Part shown: positions 22,943-35,610 of the stretch, piece by piece | How the letters are laid out: each line of letters starts with the position of its first letter | Position numbering within the stretch: position 1 is the first letter of the stretch | Assembly (NCBI RefSeq): GCF_018812025.1 | Contig: NC_063057.1 | Location: forward strand, 17,293,638 to 17,357,637 | Reading direction: 5' to 3' | From: Megalobrama amblycephala | Lineage: Eukaryota > Chordata > Actinopteri > Cypriniformes > Xenocyprididae | DNA length: 64,000 bases | Made by a program: the position numbers and the translations under genes | The notes under the pieces: model-generated | Seen by the model: only the letters and a program-made list of their open reading frames with translations | Database searches by the model: none | Told to the model about the DNA's origin: nothing

Positions 22943-25900
22943 CACCAAAGTGTTTGCGTTATTCAGCATATAAGATTACAGCAAACCCTTGTTGTGTACC
23001 TGTTTTAGTATCCAGTGTTTTTAACTTTGCCAGTTTCTTGACCTTCACTTGCTTTGGTAAATCACCTGCAGAGAAACTTCATTCAGAACTTTCTCATGTG
23101 CAATATGACAAAATCACACGCAATCAAAAGGGATGTCAGAGGAGCCTTGCTATTAAAATGGAACACTATTTACCAGACATCTTCAGGTCTCCAAGGCGAA
23201 TAATGTGTGGCCAGCACTGAAAGGTCTTTATGAAGAAAGGGTTTGTGACACCCAATATAACATTAGGCCTGAAAGCAGAAAATAGACTGAAGAGTTATTC
23301 CCTGGCCCAAAAATTAGGTTTTCTATATGGGCATGGAAGTAGCTCACATCTAATCAAGGTTTCATCCAAAAAATGAAAAGATTACTTTTTCCATACAATG
23401 TGTGCTATATTACAAGTTTTTTAAAATCATGTCAGCTTTGTTGACAGCTTTTTTGTCATTTTGCAACTTGACAGTTCCAGTCCCCATTCACTTTCTTTAT
23501 AATGGAAAAGAACAGCTTTGATTATTCTATAGAAAATAATGACATGATGGTGAATAAACTAGAGCTGCACGGTTCTGGATAAATTGAGAATGACATTTCT
23601 CGATTCTCCCACGATTCTGAACAGACAACTCAACTAAATAACATGTAATTTACTATAGGTGCAGTAGTCTATTTTAACTTGAATTCATTCGATTTGAATG
23701 AATGATTCAATGACTCACTCATAAAGACTTCACTTGTTTCATTACTGGATGAATCAGCGTTTTAGAACAAATTTTTTGAATGAATGTTTCAATGGCAAAT
23801 ACATTTTTAAGTCACTTGTTGCCACCTACTGGTGTAACAATGTAATTGATACAATCTTTATTTAACGCCTCAAGTTACTTTCAAAAGGTGATTTATTCTA
23901 TTTTGATCGATACCGTTGACATCAATGTTTCTATCTGAAATATAAACACATATCCCAGTACTTGTGATAATTTGAATTATTGTAACAGAAATGAACCCAG
24001 ATTTGACTGTTCACTGTGATTGTACTTGTCAAAGGTTTAGATATAGACGAATCGTTGTCGTTTAGGAATAAGAATGCGTGGGTGTCTGAATTGAGATTGC
24101 AAGCTTTTAGCAATTTAATCATGCAGCTCTAGAATTTTCAATTTTCGTGCAGCTAATTTTAATTTCTTGGTGAAGAAAGACTTGAACGTGGAGTGTGTGT
24201 TTTTGCTTACGGAGCCTGAGTCCTGGTGGTGTACTCCTTAAATTCACTGTCATGAATGGTGAAGTATGGTCGGTAATCTCCACAGTAGCGCAGTGGGGCA
24301 ATGGAGCTAAAAAAGTGAACATAAAATATATATATAAAATCTTTGGCCTAACAATTTTTTATTGTTGAAAACTAATTTAAAGGTACCGTAGAACGTGTTT
24401 TCAAAAGATGTATTATAAGTCTAAGGTGTCCCCTGAATGTGTCTGTGAAGTTTCAGCTCAAAATACCCCATAGATTTTTTTTTATTCATTTTTTTAACTG
24501 CCTACTTTGGGGCATCATTAACTATGCGCCGATTCAGGCTGCGCGGCCCCTTTAAATTCTCGTGCTCCCCTCCCCCGAGCTCACGACTGCCCTAAACAGC
24601 ATAAACAAAGTTCACACAGCTAATATAACCCTCAGAATGGATCTTTACAAAGTGTTCGTCATGCAGCATGTCTAATCGCATAAGTATGATATTTATTTGG
24701 ATGTTTACATTTGATTCTGAATGAGTTTGAGGCTATGCTCCGTGGCTAAAGCTAACATTACACACTGTTGGAGAGATTTATAAAGAATGAAGTTGTGTTT
24801 ATGAATTATACAGACTGCAAGTGTTTAAAAAATGAAAATAACGATAGTCGTCTCCGTGAATACAGTAAGAAACTAAGGTAACTTTAACCACATTTAACAG
24901 TACATTAGCAACATGCTAACGAAACATTTAGAAAGACAATTTACAAATATCACTAAAAATATCATGATATCATGGATCATGTCAGTTATTTTCGCTCCAT
25001 CTGCCATTTTTCGCTATTGTCCTTGCTTGCTTACCTAGTCTGATGATTTAGCTGTGCACATCCAGATGTCCTGCCCTTGTGTAATGCCTTGAACATGGGC
25101 TGGCATATGCAAATATTGGGGGCGTACATATTAATGATCCTGACTGTTATGTAACAGTTCTTCGGAGGTCTTTTAAACAAATGAGATTTACATAAGAAGG
25201 AGGAAACAATGGTGTTTGAGACTCACTGTATGTCTTTTCCATATACTGAACTCTTGTTATTTAACTATGCCAAGGTAAATTCAATTTTTAATTCTAGGGC
25301 ACCTTTAAAAAAAAAAAAAAAAGAAACAAACTTTCATATTTTTTAATGAATTAACATTGAGAAGAAAATATCTATTTAAAAAGCTTATATTCTTACAATT
25401 TAACCCCACCACCACCCCCAATCAATGTTAAACAAACATCCAAAAACTTCTGAAATAGTGTGGCTAGGAGATGTTGCTATAATGCACTCTTAAAATAAAT
25501 GTTCAGTGGAGTTCTAGTACATAATTGATTAATTAAAACTAAATCCATAAAATGATGGGAAACCCTAAAAGGTTCTATATATGAAGCACCTGACGGAACC
25601 CATAAAGGTTCTATGTAGAACATTTTCTTCTAAGAGTGTGGATTATGGATAAACTTCTGCATAAACTCTACTAGAGTTAGAAGTTCCTCATAATAACTTT
25701 TGTGTATGCGCTTCTGGAAGGAGTGCTTTGAGAACACAATGTCCATACCTGACCAGGGCCAGCACAGTCTCCGAGGAGACGGTTGGAGAGGGTGCCATAA
25801 CAACCACGGGCTCTCCTAGCAACATGAGCTCCCAGAGCATCTGCACGTGAATCAGGACTGACTGGAAACATCTGAATAAATGAAGGTTGATTAGGGCAGC

Positions 25901-28900
25901 TATTAGTGACGGCTGTAAAATCAACAGATGGTTTAGTAATTACAGGACACATGTACAAGCAGAGCAATACTCACTTAAAAAGATCCAGCTCGTGGACTGA
26001 TGGAAGAACTGTGGGGGCAGGGAGCAGATTCTGCAAAAATGCAACCACATATCAACCATATGTAAAAATAAAAGCATATGTGAATAATTGTCGTAGAAAA
26101 ATGAGTCAGGCACCTCTGTTTGTGGCTGTTTTACAGGGCTTCCTCCTGGCGTTTCGACTTTTGAGGGAATTCTGACCTGCAAATTCAAACACAGCATTCA
26201 AGAAGTTGAACGGATGGGAGATTGATAACACCATTATCTAAATCATTTATCCAAGACATCAAAACAAGCCTTCTCTATCCATAATATTCTCACCTGCATC
26301 ACCACACCCATCACAGGTAAGTTGAGGGTCTGCCCTGGTACTGGTGCTGGCCATTGGTCAATCTCATTACAGACTGAAACACATTAACCAATATGATTGA
26401 GGATTTGAGATCTGTTTGACATTCTAGTCACAGGAGTCACTGCGGTTACACCCACTGAGTGGCAAAAAGACTGAGTGGCAGCGTTGGTGTTTAGCGTGAA
26501 AGCAGCGAAATCCACACAAAAGATGATGGATGGATGGATGGATGGATGGATGGATGGATGGATGGATGGATGGATGGATGGATGGATGGATGGATGGATG
26601 GATGGATGGATGGATGGATGGATGGATGGATGGATGGATGGATGGATGGATGGATGGATGGATGGATGGATGGATGGATGGATGGATGGATGGATGGATG
26701 GATGGATGGATGGATGGATGGATGGATGGATGGATGGATGGACCAAGTGTCAAGTCAAGTTTATTTGTACAGCCTAGCGCTTCACAATACACATCGATTC
26801 CATGCAGTTTTACAGAAAGTCCTAATGCTATGTCTATAATGCCTTAGTGCTTTAACAAGTTTTAGGGCTGGACGATATGATGATATACAACAATAATATA
26901 AGTGATTATACGGATTTAGATCTACCTATAATTGTATTATTGTTGTCTAGCAGATAATACAGATAACACAGGCTTTCCTTTACGTATTTCCCTGACATTA
27001 AAATCAGGTAAATATAAATGTCAGAAAACCCAATTGCCAATGTCCATGGACAACTGGTTCTTTAGTGAGTTGTGAGGACCACTGTCGAGTCCAACTGCCT
27101 GTAATTTAAGCAGATAATTGTTTGTTTTACTCCCATTTTCGCAGCTTTCTCTATTAAAGCCAGTCATGTTTCAGGATGTTTTGCCACTCAGTCCAGCTGA
27201 GGGGGCTTGTTATGGAGGGAAAGTGACGTCAATGCATACCCTCTATATACTGCAAAATGTAATTTATTCTTTTGATGGCAAAGCTGAATTTTCTGCATCA
27301 TTATTCCAGTCTTCAGTGTCACATGATCATTCAGAAATCAATCTAATATGATGATTTGGTGATCAAGAAATATTTCTTATTATTATCAGTGTTGAAAATG
27401 GTTGTGCTGCTAAATACTTTTTTGGAAAAACCATGAAACACTTCTTTGATTTGAAGTGCATGTTCACACAGAAAGCGTTTTGCTTTGAAAAACACAAGAT
27501 TAGGACAGTGGAATGGGGAAAAAAAAAAGCAAGGTCTCAAGACATGTTTTTTAAAAAGCTGATTTTAACTTGAGCGCCGCATTTTTAGAATGCTGCGTCA
27601 TGCGCATGACGCTACAAAAGACGTAAGATGCGTGAACAACGGTCATACACATCCATCCACAGAAAAACGATGGAAAAGTAGTGCATTGAAATGGAAAAAT
27701 TTGTTGTGTAAATGGCCCCAAAATGTTTTTACTGTCATGTTTGATTAATCTCCTTGCTGAATAAAAGTATTAATTTCAAAAAAAAAAAAAAAAAAAAAAT
27801 CTTACTGACCCCAAACTTTTAAATGGTACTATATGTATGTATATACTGTATATTTAAAGGGTTAGTTCACCCAAAAATGAAAATAATGTCATTTATTACT
27901 CACCCTCATGTCGTTCCACACCCTTAAGACCTTCGTTCATCTTCGGAACACAAATTAAGATATTTTTGATTAAATCCGATGGCTCAGTGAGGCCTTTATA
28001 GCCAGCAATGGTACTTCCTCTCTCAAGATCCATAAAGGTACTAAAAACATATTTAAATCAGTTCATGTGAGTACAGTGGTTCAATATTAATATTATAAAG
28101 TGACGAGAACATTTTTGTGTACCAAAAAAACTAAATAAAGACTTGATCTTGAGAGAGGAAATACCTGTCTACGCAGGCCTCACTGAGCCATCGGATTTCA
28201 TCAAAAATATCTTAATTTGTGTTCCGAAGATGAACGAAGGTCTTACAGGTGTGGAACGTCATGAGGGTAAGTAATAAATGACATTATTTTCATTTTTGGG
28301 TGAACTAACCCTTTAAGTCAAGGTGGCCTCACCTGTCTCCAGACAAGGTTCGAGCTTTTCAAAGTACTCAGGAGCAATGACCTGCAGCAGTGAATTGAAC
28401 AGGTTCACAAACGGCAGTCTGGACACCACCACCAGAGACTAGAGATATAGAAAGACTGAAATTATTTACAGTACAAAACAGTCATTGTATATTGTATGCT
28501 GACCACAAGGCCCTTGACTAAATACATACAATTGTGCATAAAGTCTAAACAGACTGCAACAGCTCATCATGAAAAAACAGAACAAACGTGTATCTTTCAG
28601 ATCAGTTACACACCTTCTGAAAGTAGCCCCTTTTGACAGACGCATCTTTCACTTGCCTGAAATACACATACCCGTGGAAATGTGCATGCTCCTTCTGAAA
28701 GACAGGAAAATAATTTACATGCACACTTTATTTCTGGAATTTATTGGTTCAAAGCAGATGTGAAACAGTGGTGATGCATTTGAATTTTAACTGTAATTTC
28801 AGCAGCCATTACTCCAGTCCTCCGGGTCACAAGATCTGCCAGAAATCATTCTAAAATTCTGATTTAGTGCTCAAGAAACATGTCTTACTATTATTATTCT

Positions 28901-30603
28901 TAAAGGATTAATTCACTTTCAAATTAAAGTTTCCTGATAATTTACTCACCCCCATGTCATCCAAGATGTTCATGTCCTTCTTTCTTCAGTCGAAAAGAAA
29001 TGAAGGTTTTGATGAAAACATTCCAGGATTATTCTCCTTATAGTGGACTTCAATGGCCTCCAAATGGTTGAAAGTCAAAATGACAGTTTCAGTGCAGCTT
29101 CAAAGGGCTTTAAACGATACCAGGCGAGGAATAAGGGTCTTATCTAGCGTAACGATCGGTCATTTTCTAAAAATAAAATAAAAAATTATATACTTTTAAC
29201 CATAAATGCTCATCTTGAACTAGCTCTCTTCTTCTTCTCTATTAGAATTCCAGCAGTGTAGACGCTGCTAAGTGTATTACTGCCCTCCTCAGGTCAAAGT
29301 TTGAACTAATTGTTATATACTTGCACTGGTATATTGTATATGACAATTTAGTTCAAACTTTAACCTGAGGAGGGCAGTAATACACTTATCAGTGTCTACA
29401 CTGCTGGAATGCTAATAGAGAAGAAGAAGAGAGCTAGTTCAAGATGAGCATTTATGGTTAAAAAGTATATAATTTAAAAAAAAAAATTTCGAAAATGACT
29501 GATCGTTTCGCTAGATAAGACCCTTATTCCTCGTCTGGTATTGTTTAAAGCCCTTTGAAGCTCCACTGAAACTGTCATTTTGACCTTCAACCATTTAGAG
29601 GCCATTGAAGTCCACTATAAGGAGAATAATCCTGGAATGTTTTCATCAAAACCTTCATTTCTTTTCGACTGAAGAAAGAAAGACATGGACATCTTGGATG
29701 ACACGGGGGTGAGTAAATTATCAGGAAAATTTTAATTTGAAAGTGAACTAATCCTTTAACGTTGAAAACGGTTGTGCTGCTTAACATATCAAGTCAGTTT
29801 CTAGTTTCTAACCTGCAGGGCCACAGGTGCATCCATGTTGTACACATCCTCCTGTCCAAACCAAGAGCTACTGCGGCCCACCGACTGCCGCAGTCTGAAG
29901 CTGAACTGAGTGTCCCCGAGGCATCCTGGGATAGACATGAACTCATGTGACTGAGCTGTAAAGCTCATGTTTCAATTGTTTATCATGATAGCAATGATGA
30001 GATCAGTATTTGCCAGCACATTACCTGAGTATGAGTCAGGAAAGGATAAGTAACAAATGCTTGTTTTCTAAAAGACAGATGGAAGCGAAGGATTGTAGTA
30101 GTTTTAGGGGCATTATAGAATGAAATTAGTGTTGTATTGAGAATTGTTGTAACACCTTTTATACATTTATAACACTGTAGGTGGAAAATAAATAAATAAT
30201 TTAAATTAAATCATCCTTACCTCCTTTTCCGTGAGTTTGACATCATAAGGGTAAACGAGCTAATGACAAGATAAAGAATGTTACAGTGATGCTGCTGTTG
30301 CTGTGGTTACAGTGTACAGGATGTTTCTTTCAGCATATTACCACAATCAGATTATTGCCTTTAAAGTGGTTACGCGAGTAGCTAGCTAACAAAAAAACAA
30401 ACAAACAAAAAAACAGATGTTAGGGTGCATGCACATCATTTTTAAGTTACCTCTATGGCTTGTCCGAGCTCGAGGTCGAAGGTAACGACGCACACACACT
30501 CGAGCCAGGCAGAGAAGCGCGACCACGGCTCCGATACCTCTGCATCTGTCGCCGCAGCCTTTGATGGCCCTTCCAGAGAATCGGAGCTGTCAAAAGGGTC
30601 CAT
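18887..30603 (-). CDS. dennd6b: DENN domain-containing protein 6B (Rab guanine-nucleotide exchange factor)
   Basis: Twenty coding exons on the minus strand, from ATG at 30603 to TGA at 18887: 30451-30603, 30221-30259, 30025-30067, 29813-29925, 28614-28694, 28333-28438, 26294-26373, 26114-26176, 25975-26030, 25749-25871, 24211-24306, 23174-23268, 23000-23065, 22786-22850, 22600-22689, 22018-22071, 21801-21904, 21517-21619, 19098-19172 and 18887-19009. The sum is 1728 nt, or 575 residues (human DENND6B 585), with every junction GT-AG and in frame. Landmarks are [99 protein letters not shown] and [32 protein letters not shown] and the MDPF-type start favour 6B over 6A, as does the neighbour ppp6r2. 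DENND6 proteins activate Rab14 (and Rab35) on endosomes. The gene looks intact. Its introns hold at least nine mobile elements. Confidence 0.95.
19208..19583. mobile_element. MITE with gggtgcgttcacacttg ends in dennd6b intron
   Basis: The left end gggtgcgttcacacttg is matched by an imperfect inverse, caagtgtgaacactc-type, at about 19569-19583. Repeated tgcgttcaagtgtgaacg lies inside. No coding potential. Confidence 0.65.
19816..20696. mobile_element. MITE with ttaaaggtgccgtagaacg ends, copy 1
   Basis: Termini ttaaaggtgccgtagaa and ttctacggcacctttaa are perfect inverses. The interior matches 24377-25308 in the same orientation across nearly its whole length but lacks a ~55-base block present there (around 24605-24660). 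The internal ORFs are not protein-like. Confidence 0.85.
20866..21222. mobile_element. Single unit of the 651-1600 MITE family
   Basis: Starts acactactgttcaaaatttg and ends acatttgaacagtagtgtt, with the family block ttcagcatcattactccagtc inside. Confidence 0.8.
22132..22573. mobile_element. Palindromic MITE filling dennd6b intron 15
   Basis: Left end agtgtcaaaagtaccgactt and right end ggtacttttgacaacact are inverted. Inside, gtctgtgattggctaca (22262-22278) is repeated inverted at about 22428-22444, as are flanking blocks. It occupies 442 of the 528 intron bases and begins about 20 bases from the splice donor of the preceding exon. Confidence 0.85.
22880..22939. repeat. (TA)n microsatellite in dennd6b intron
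   Basis: About 30 TA units, 30 bases beyond the acceptor of exon 14. Confidence 0.95.
23569..24132. mobile_element. MITE with ctagagctgcac ends in dennd6b intron
   Basis: The ends ctagagctgcacggtt and aatcatgcagctctag are inverted. The interior holds gattct-type inverted blocks and no ORF of note. The end sequence resembles hAT-type elements at 42711 and 58617. Confidence 0.65.
24377..25308. mobile_element. MITE with ttaaaggtaccgtagaacg ends, copy 2
   Basis: A fuller version (932 bp) of the element at 19816-20696, in the same orientation and in another intron of the same gene. It ends ctagggcacctttaa. The extra internal block around 24605-24660 contains gatctttacaaagtgttcg. Confidence 0.85.
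26524..26742. repeat. (GGAT)n microsatellite, about 54 units
   Basis: An uninterrupted tetranucleotide run of about 218 bp in dennd6b intron 6. It creates long false frames of Met-Asp-Gly-Trp or Pro-Ser-Ile-His in several frames. A repeat tail (tcaagtttatttgtacag) follows at 26752-26840. Confidence 0.98.
27240..27835. mobile_element. Interrupted copy of the 651-1600 MITE family
   Basis: The left part (27257-27400) has ttccagtcttcagtgtcaca. The right end (27776-27833) has cttactgaccccaaactttt. The middle (about 27430-27740) is unrelated sequence with aaaacgatggaaaagtagtg. A further fragment of the family is at 28795-28890. Confidence 0.65.
27854..28316. mobile_element. Internally deleted copy of the 6288-7027 MITE family
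   Basis: Complete inverted ends (ttaaagggttagttcaccc / gggtgaactaaccctttaa) with the centre lost, leaving 463 bp. It ends 16 bases before the splice donor (28331-28332) of dennd6b exon 6. Confidence 0.85.
28900..29759. mobile_element. Large near-perfect palindrome (860 bp) in dennd6b intron 4
   Basis: Ends ttaaaggattaattcacttt and aaagtgaactaatcctttaa are inverted. The arms remain matched to the centre near 29330, for example ctgccctcctcaggtcaaag (29281-29300) and its inverse at about 29360-29378. Arm length is about 420 bp. No coding capacity. Confidence 0.9.
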
Positions 30604-30777
30604 TTTGACTTAAGGATCCATTTGAGATCCGCTTGCTTTTGTGAATGGCCGCGTCCTCGGTCATCGTTCAGTAATCAGTGAGGCTGAACAGCGCCCTCGC
30701 GCGGGGAGGACCGACTTATTACTCCCATAAGTAATATATGGTTCTCAAAAAGGAGGCCTCAAAATAAATATATATGC
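30604..30777 (-). promoter_or_regulatory. dennd6b: Proximal promoter and 5' UTR of dennd6b
   Basis: GC-rich sequence directly upstream of the dennd6b ATG (gcgccctcgcgcggggagg near 30692-30710), then AT-rich DNA where a MITE begins. The head-to-head partner ppp6r2 starts about 1.6 kb away. Confidence 0.55.
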
Positions 30778-31688
30778 ATTACTATTTTTAATGTTCTTAA
30801 ACGAAGTCTCTTATGCTCATTAAGGCTGCATTTATGTCATAATAAATACAGAAAAAAACTATAATATTGTGAAATATTATTACAATTTAAAATTATGGTT
30901 TTCTATTTTAATATACTTTAAAATATAATTTATTTCTGTGATGCAAAACTGAATTTTCAGCATCATTACTCTAGTCTTCAGTGTCACATGATCCTTCAGA
31001 AATCATTCTAATATGCTGATTTGATACTCAGTTATTATCAATGTTGAAAACAGTTGTGTTGCTTAATATTTTTTTTGGAACAGGTCTGTGATACTTTTTT
31101 TCAGGATTCATTGATGAATAAAAGGTTAAAAAGAACAGCATTTATTCAAAATATAAATCTTTTCTAACAATATAAATCTTTACTATCACTTTTTATCAAT
31201 TGAACACATCCGTGCTGAATAAAAGTATTAATTTCTTTCAAAAAAGAAAGAAAGAAAAAAAAAATACTGACCCTAAACTTTTGAACGGTAGTGTATATTG
31301 TTACAAAAGATTTCTATTTTAAATAAATGCTGATATTTTTTTTTTACTTTTTGTTCATCAAAGAATCCTGAAAAAGTATCACAGGTTATAAAATAATATT
31401 AAGCAGCACAACTGTTTCCAACATTGATAATAAATCAGCATATTAGAATGATTTCTGAAGGATCATGTGACACTGAAGACTAGAGTAATGATGCTGAAAA
31501 TTCAGCTTTGATCACAGAAATAAATTATATTAAAATAGAAAACCATAATTTTAAATTATAATAATATTTCACAATATTATTGTATTTTCTGTATTTATTA
31601 TGAAATAAATGCAGCCTTAATGAGCATAAGAGGCTTCGTTCAAAAACATTAATAATAGTAATGTTTCCAAACTTTTGACTGGTAGTGT
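30778..31688. mobile_element. Palindromic MITE dimer between dennd6b and ppp6r2
   Basis: Same family and same dimer layout as 651-1600: a central buried terminus (aacttttgaacggtagtgta, 31275-31294) followed by ttacaaaagatttct and the second inverted arm, ending ttgactggtagtgt at 31688. The outermost ~20 bases of the left end are missing. Confidence 0.8.
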
Positions 31689-32099
31689 GTGTGTATATTT
31701 ATATACACGCACAGCTGGTCTCGCACTCACATTGCACTGCAGCGTAAACTGACACATTATTATTTTATATTCAACATAGGCCTACATAATGGGAAACAAT
31801 TATAGAGAGTAAATAATGAATTATAATTTCAGACAAAGCTCCTCAACCTGTGTCAGTGTATTCAAATCAAATGTTGTTTCTTTTATTTTAGGATGTTTTA
31901 GGAGACTGAGTACTACTGAACTTAGGTTTATCTTAATAAAAAGTATGAAAACAAACTCGTTTTTGTTACGATTTCAACAAAAGTATGAAACATTCACATT
32001 TATTTTATTTCGTTTGTTGTGTTTTTACTTTGTAATTTTCTTTTATTTTCCCTTTTTTCCCTATTATTATTATTATTATTATTATTATTTTAATCTGTT

Positions 32100-32519
32100 G
32101 ATGTTGCCTAGGCTAGTGCAATGTACGCGGGGAGCGCGCACTCGATGCGCAAGCAATAATCTGACAGCACGCGCACGCGCGCGTCTATGACAGAGTTTCG
32201 CCATTTTGAATACAAACATATGAGCGATTTTTATTTTCCGATCCCCTTTCCCTCGCCTTGCGTGTGAGCGGCCGAGATAACTCTGCGTAGTGATTAACCG
32301 CAGAATAGTTTCCTAAAATTTAATTTATACATAAAGGAGAGCAGAAAAACAACTTTAGTGAGGACGATGGCTCGCTCTTTGGGCAGATAGTTGAGAGGAA
32401 AACGGTCTCGTGGCAGCAGCGGGGTTTCACAGAGCGCGCGGGGCAGCAGCAGCAGCGCCACCGCTGCACGGGCCAGACCAGCACTAACAGACAACCGTCT
32501 GCAGTCACTCACAGCGGGG
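32100..32519 (+). promoter_or_regulatory. ppp6r2: CpG-rich promoter and non-coding exon 1 of ppp6r2
   Basis: A local CpG cluster (gcacgcgcacgcgcgcgtc near 32167-32185; gagcggccgagataac near 32267) followed by a probable 5' UTR exon ending at 32519 with donor gtaagc (32520-32525). It would join the acceptor at 36608-36609. The exon start is not determined. The intron from 32520 to 36609 contains no coding exon. Confidence 0.6.
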
Positions 32520-35203
32520 GTAAGCTTACATGCACAACCAGTTTACCTTCGCAGATAGCACTGCTGGAACCGACTGTCTCTGATTTACACCAAACGGTGC
32601 TTCTTAGTGAGTGTTTTGCTTAGAAAGTGTGTCGTTTGAATTCCCCTCAGAGGAGAAGAAACTTCTGTAACAGATTCAGCAGAAGTTAGCCAGACAAGCT
32701 AGCAAACAAACCGAAAACATCTCATTCTTTAGCTTTAAATAAAGCCAAGCGCACTTTACACACACATTAACCCATTTTGATCTAAAAACGATTGTGAATT
32801 TGAGTTGTTTCGGTCGAGTCTGGGGTTGTTATGAAAATACGGAAACCAGTTTTGTCTTTAATATTAGCAGCTGATGCTAACGGCTGCTAGCGGGGCCCAG
32901 CTGTAAACATGCAACCACCGAGATTTTCTGCTCATAACTGTTAATCTGCACTTAAGATCGTCGTCACATCACGTGTGAGTTTTATAGTAGTACGTCTCCT
33001 GGCTTTATAAGGTGTTAAAAATGCTCTGGTATGTTATTGACGTCTGTTGTAAACATTGGATTGAAATCAGGTTGTCATTAGCAGCCACATGAGTAATTCA
33101 GAAGTCAGGTCATCCTCTCCAGCTATTTAACTATTGAGTTGTAAAACACGATCGCTCAATATCATGACTGCAATCTCATTTGAAGTTTTGTAATGCAACG
33201 AACACCCCCTCTGGGGTCCAGGGGTCAGCACAAGTTGCTGGATCAACTTCCTAAGTAGGCAGCTTCTGGACAGTTGTGCAATCAATGGCAGCTTATTTGA
33301 CCTCAGCTGCTGTCAGAGATCCCATACAACATCCCCGCTCGTGTCTGCTGTGTGTGGCAGCTTTGCTGCTGCCTGTTACTATTTTTGATGAATTGTAGAG
33401 CACAGTCATTTGCTTTCCTGTGTAGAGCTTATTGGGGAGGTCTGTGGTTGTTATTGTTGTACTAAGCTCTGCACGTGCACACAATCATGTCCATATAAAA
33501 GAAGGAAACAAGTCCCCTTGTCTTTTTTTTTGGCCACTTTTCCCAAATGAAAGAAGTGCTTCAGCTTGCACAGCTGCAGATCAATGATAGAGATTCTTTC
33601 CGGTATGTATTTCACTGTGCTGTTTGTCATCAGACGAGTATGTAGTGTTCAAGGAAGCTGTTGCCAGCTGCTGCTACTTTGAGTGCAATATGCGCACAAG
33701 ATGTGGCGTAGGTCCGCATTTCATTTAGGACTGTACATTAAGCGGACTTTCTATTTTAACTTTCTAGTATCTGGTCTAAATTTTGTGGGCCATTGTCTGT
33801 AGTCAATTGATAATGTAGAAATGTATGAAACACTTTCAAACCAAGCAGCTTTCTGTTGGTCAGCACTGCGAATCTTGTACTTGAACCTGTTGCAAAATCT
33901 GTGTGGGGAAATTTTTTGGCCTTAAGTGAAATTCGCGATCGTGTGGATTCCCATTAAAATGGCTAGATTTTGCCTGCAACAAACTATATTAAATGTGACC
34001 GTGCTTAAAATCCGAATGCTTGAAATGCTTAAAATAATTGTTTGTGTATCTGCAGTCAGTATGGTTGTGAATTTGAGGAAGAGAACATGTATGTGCATTT
34101 GTTCACTGTTGGTAAGGAAATGATTGTTGTATAAACACTACGTTTTCAGTTCACGAGACCTTCCATAGTTCTGATTTTAGTCTTGCACATTGTTTCAAGG
34201 CCATATGATGCAGTGTGTTTTACATCATAATGACTTTGTGCATTGTTTGTCACATTGGTTCACACTGGCACACGTGTTTTTTACACCCTGCCTGCATTGA
34301 TTTTTGAAGGGTTTGCACTTTCTCATACTCGATTCTTTTCCCTAGTGTCAGTCCGTCTGAGGCGTGTATTCGAGGAAGGCCTGGTGGGAAGTGGACCTCA
34401 TGCAGATTAATGCTAGGTCATTCTGTGCTGTCTGCATTCTGCCACTCAAATGCCTGTCTGCCTGTGGAGGAGGTGTAACTAAGGATTCACACGTTTCATC
34501 AGCTGGTAAAAATATATTTATTTAACAAATGCTATTAATGTTCCAGGGCTTGAGTTCCTTTTACATAGGCTTACTAACAGATCACATCTCCTTGAGCAAA
34601 CGAAGCCTATCAGGCTGTGTGAAATGTATCGCTCAGGGTGTGATGCGTGGGCACCAGTCATCTTGTGGGAAAGGTCTGCTTTGTTCATGGCCAGAGTTGT
34701 TAGAAAATCTTCACAGCACAGGTGATTTCAATCAGTACTGAAAGAAGGAAAGTTGCTCTTCATGTTCCAGTTGCGTCATGTTTTGTTTTGAGTGGGATGT
34801 GTTAGTTGGATGCTTTAAAGGTCCATCAATTATTTTTGTCCCCTTCCTTATTCTTCTGTTCTCCAGATTCTCTTTCATCTGTTAGTTCTGCTTTCCATCG
34901 CTAACCCCCCCTCCCTCCCTCCCACTCACTCTATAAGTTTGTTCCAAAACATATTAGGCAGCCTACATAGACAGCTGCTTTTTAAGACTGCTTCATCATG
35001 TAACTTCATAAGTGACTGATTTGAACACTCTACTAAAGTGGTTATCAACCAGGGGGCCGAGACCCACTAGAGGACTTAAGCAAACTTCCAAGGGGACGTC
35101 AAAAATGACTAAAAAGTATTAGAATTAATACATTATTACATTTTTAAAATAATCTAACTCAAAATTCAGAATGAAACAATGTTATGTAAAATGTATTTCT
35201 TAT

Positions 35204-35610
35204 ATGTGACCATGGACCACAAAACCAGTCATAAGGGTCATTTTTTTGAAATTGAGATTTATACGTAATCTGAAAGCTGAATAAATAAGCTTTCCACTGA
35301 TGTATGGTTTGTTAGGATATGACAACATTTTTGGCCGAGATACAACTATTTGAAAATCTGGAATCTGAGGGTGCAAAAAAAAAAAAAAAAAAATCAAAAT
35401 ATTGAGAAAATTGCCTTTAAAGTTGTCTAAAGTTGTCCTTAGCAATGCATATCCACTCAAAAAAATACATTTTTACTATATTTACAGTAGGAAATTTACT
35501 AAAATATCTTCATGGAACATGATCTTTACTTAATATCCTAATGATTTTTGGCATAAAAGAAAAATCTATAATTTTGACCCATACAATGTATTGTTGGCTA
35601 TTGCTATTTA
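35204..35610. mobile_element. Truncated interspersed MITE in ppp6r2 intron 1
   Basis: Begins tgtgaccatggaccacaaaa and runs through ccgagatacaactatttgaa and gaacatgatctttacttaat, a very common fish repeat by my recollection. Its right terminal repeat is not seen beyond about 35610. Confidence 0.65.

Noticed and set aside
26524..26742. CRISPR-like repeat array
   Set aside because: Period of four bases with no spacers; a microsatellite in a eukaryotic genome.
26384..26847. Long frames with repeated MDGW or IHPS on both strands
   Set aside because: They are translations of the (GGAT)n microsatellite; the repeat is open in several frames because it contains no stop.
18887..30603. Assignment as dennd6a
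   Set aside because: Residue choices (VALQ after the NMDAP segment, [19 protein letters not shown]) and the adjacent ppp6r2 fit 6B better. 6A would be the alternative if a full alignment disagreed.
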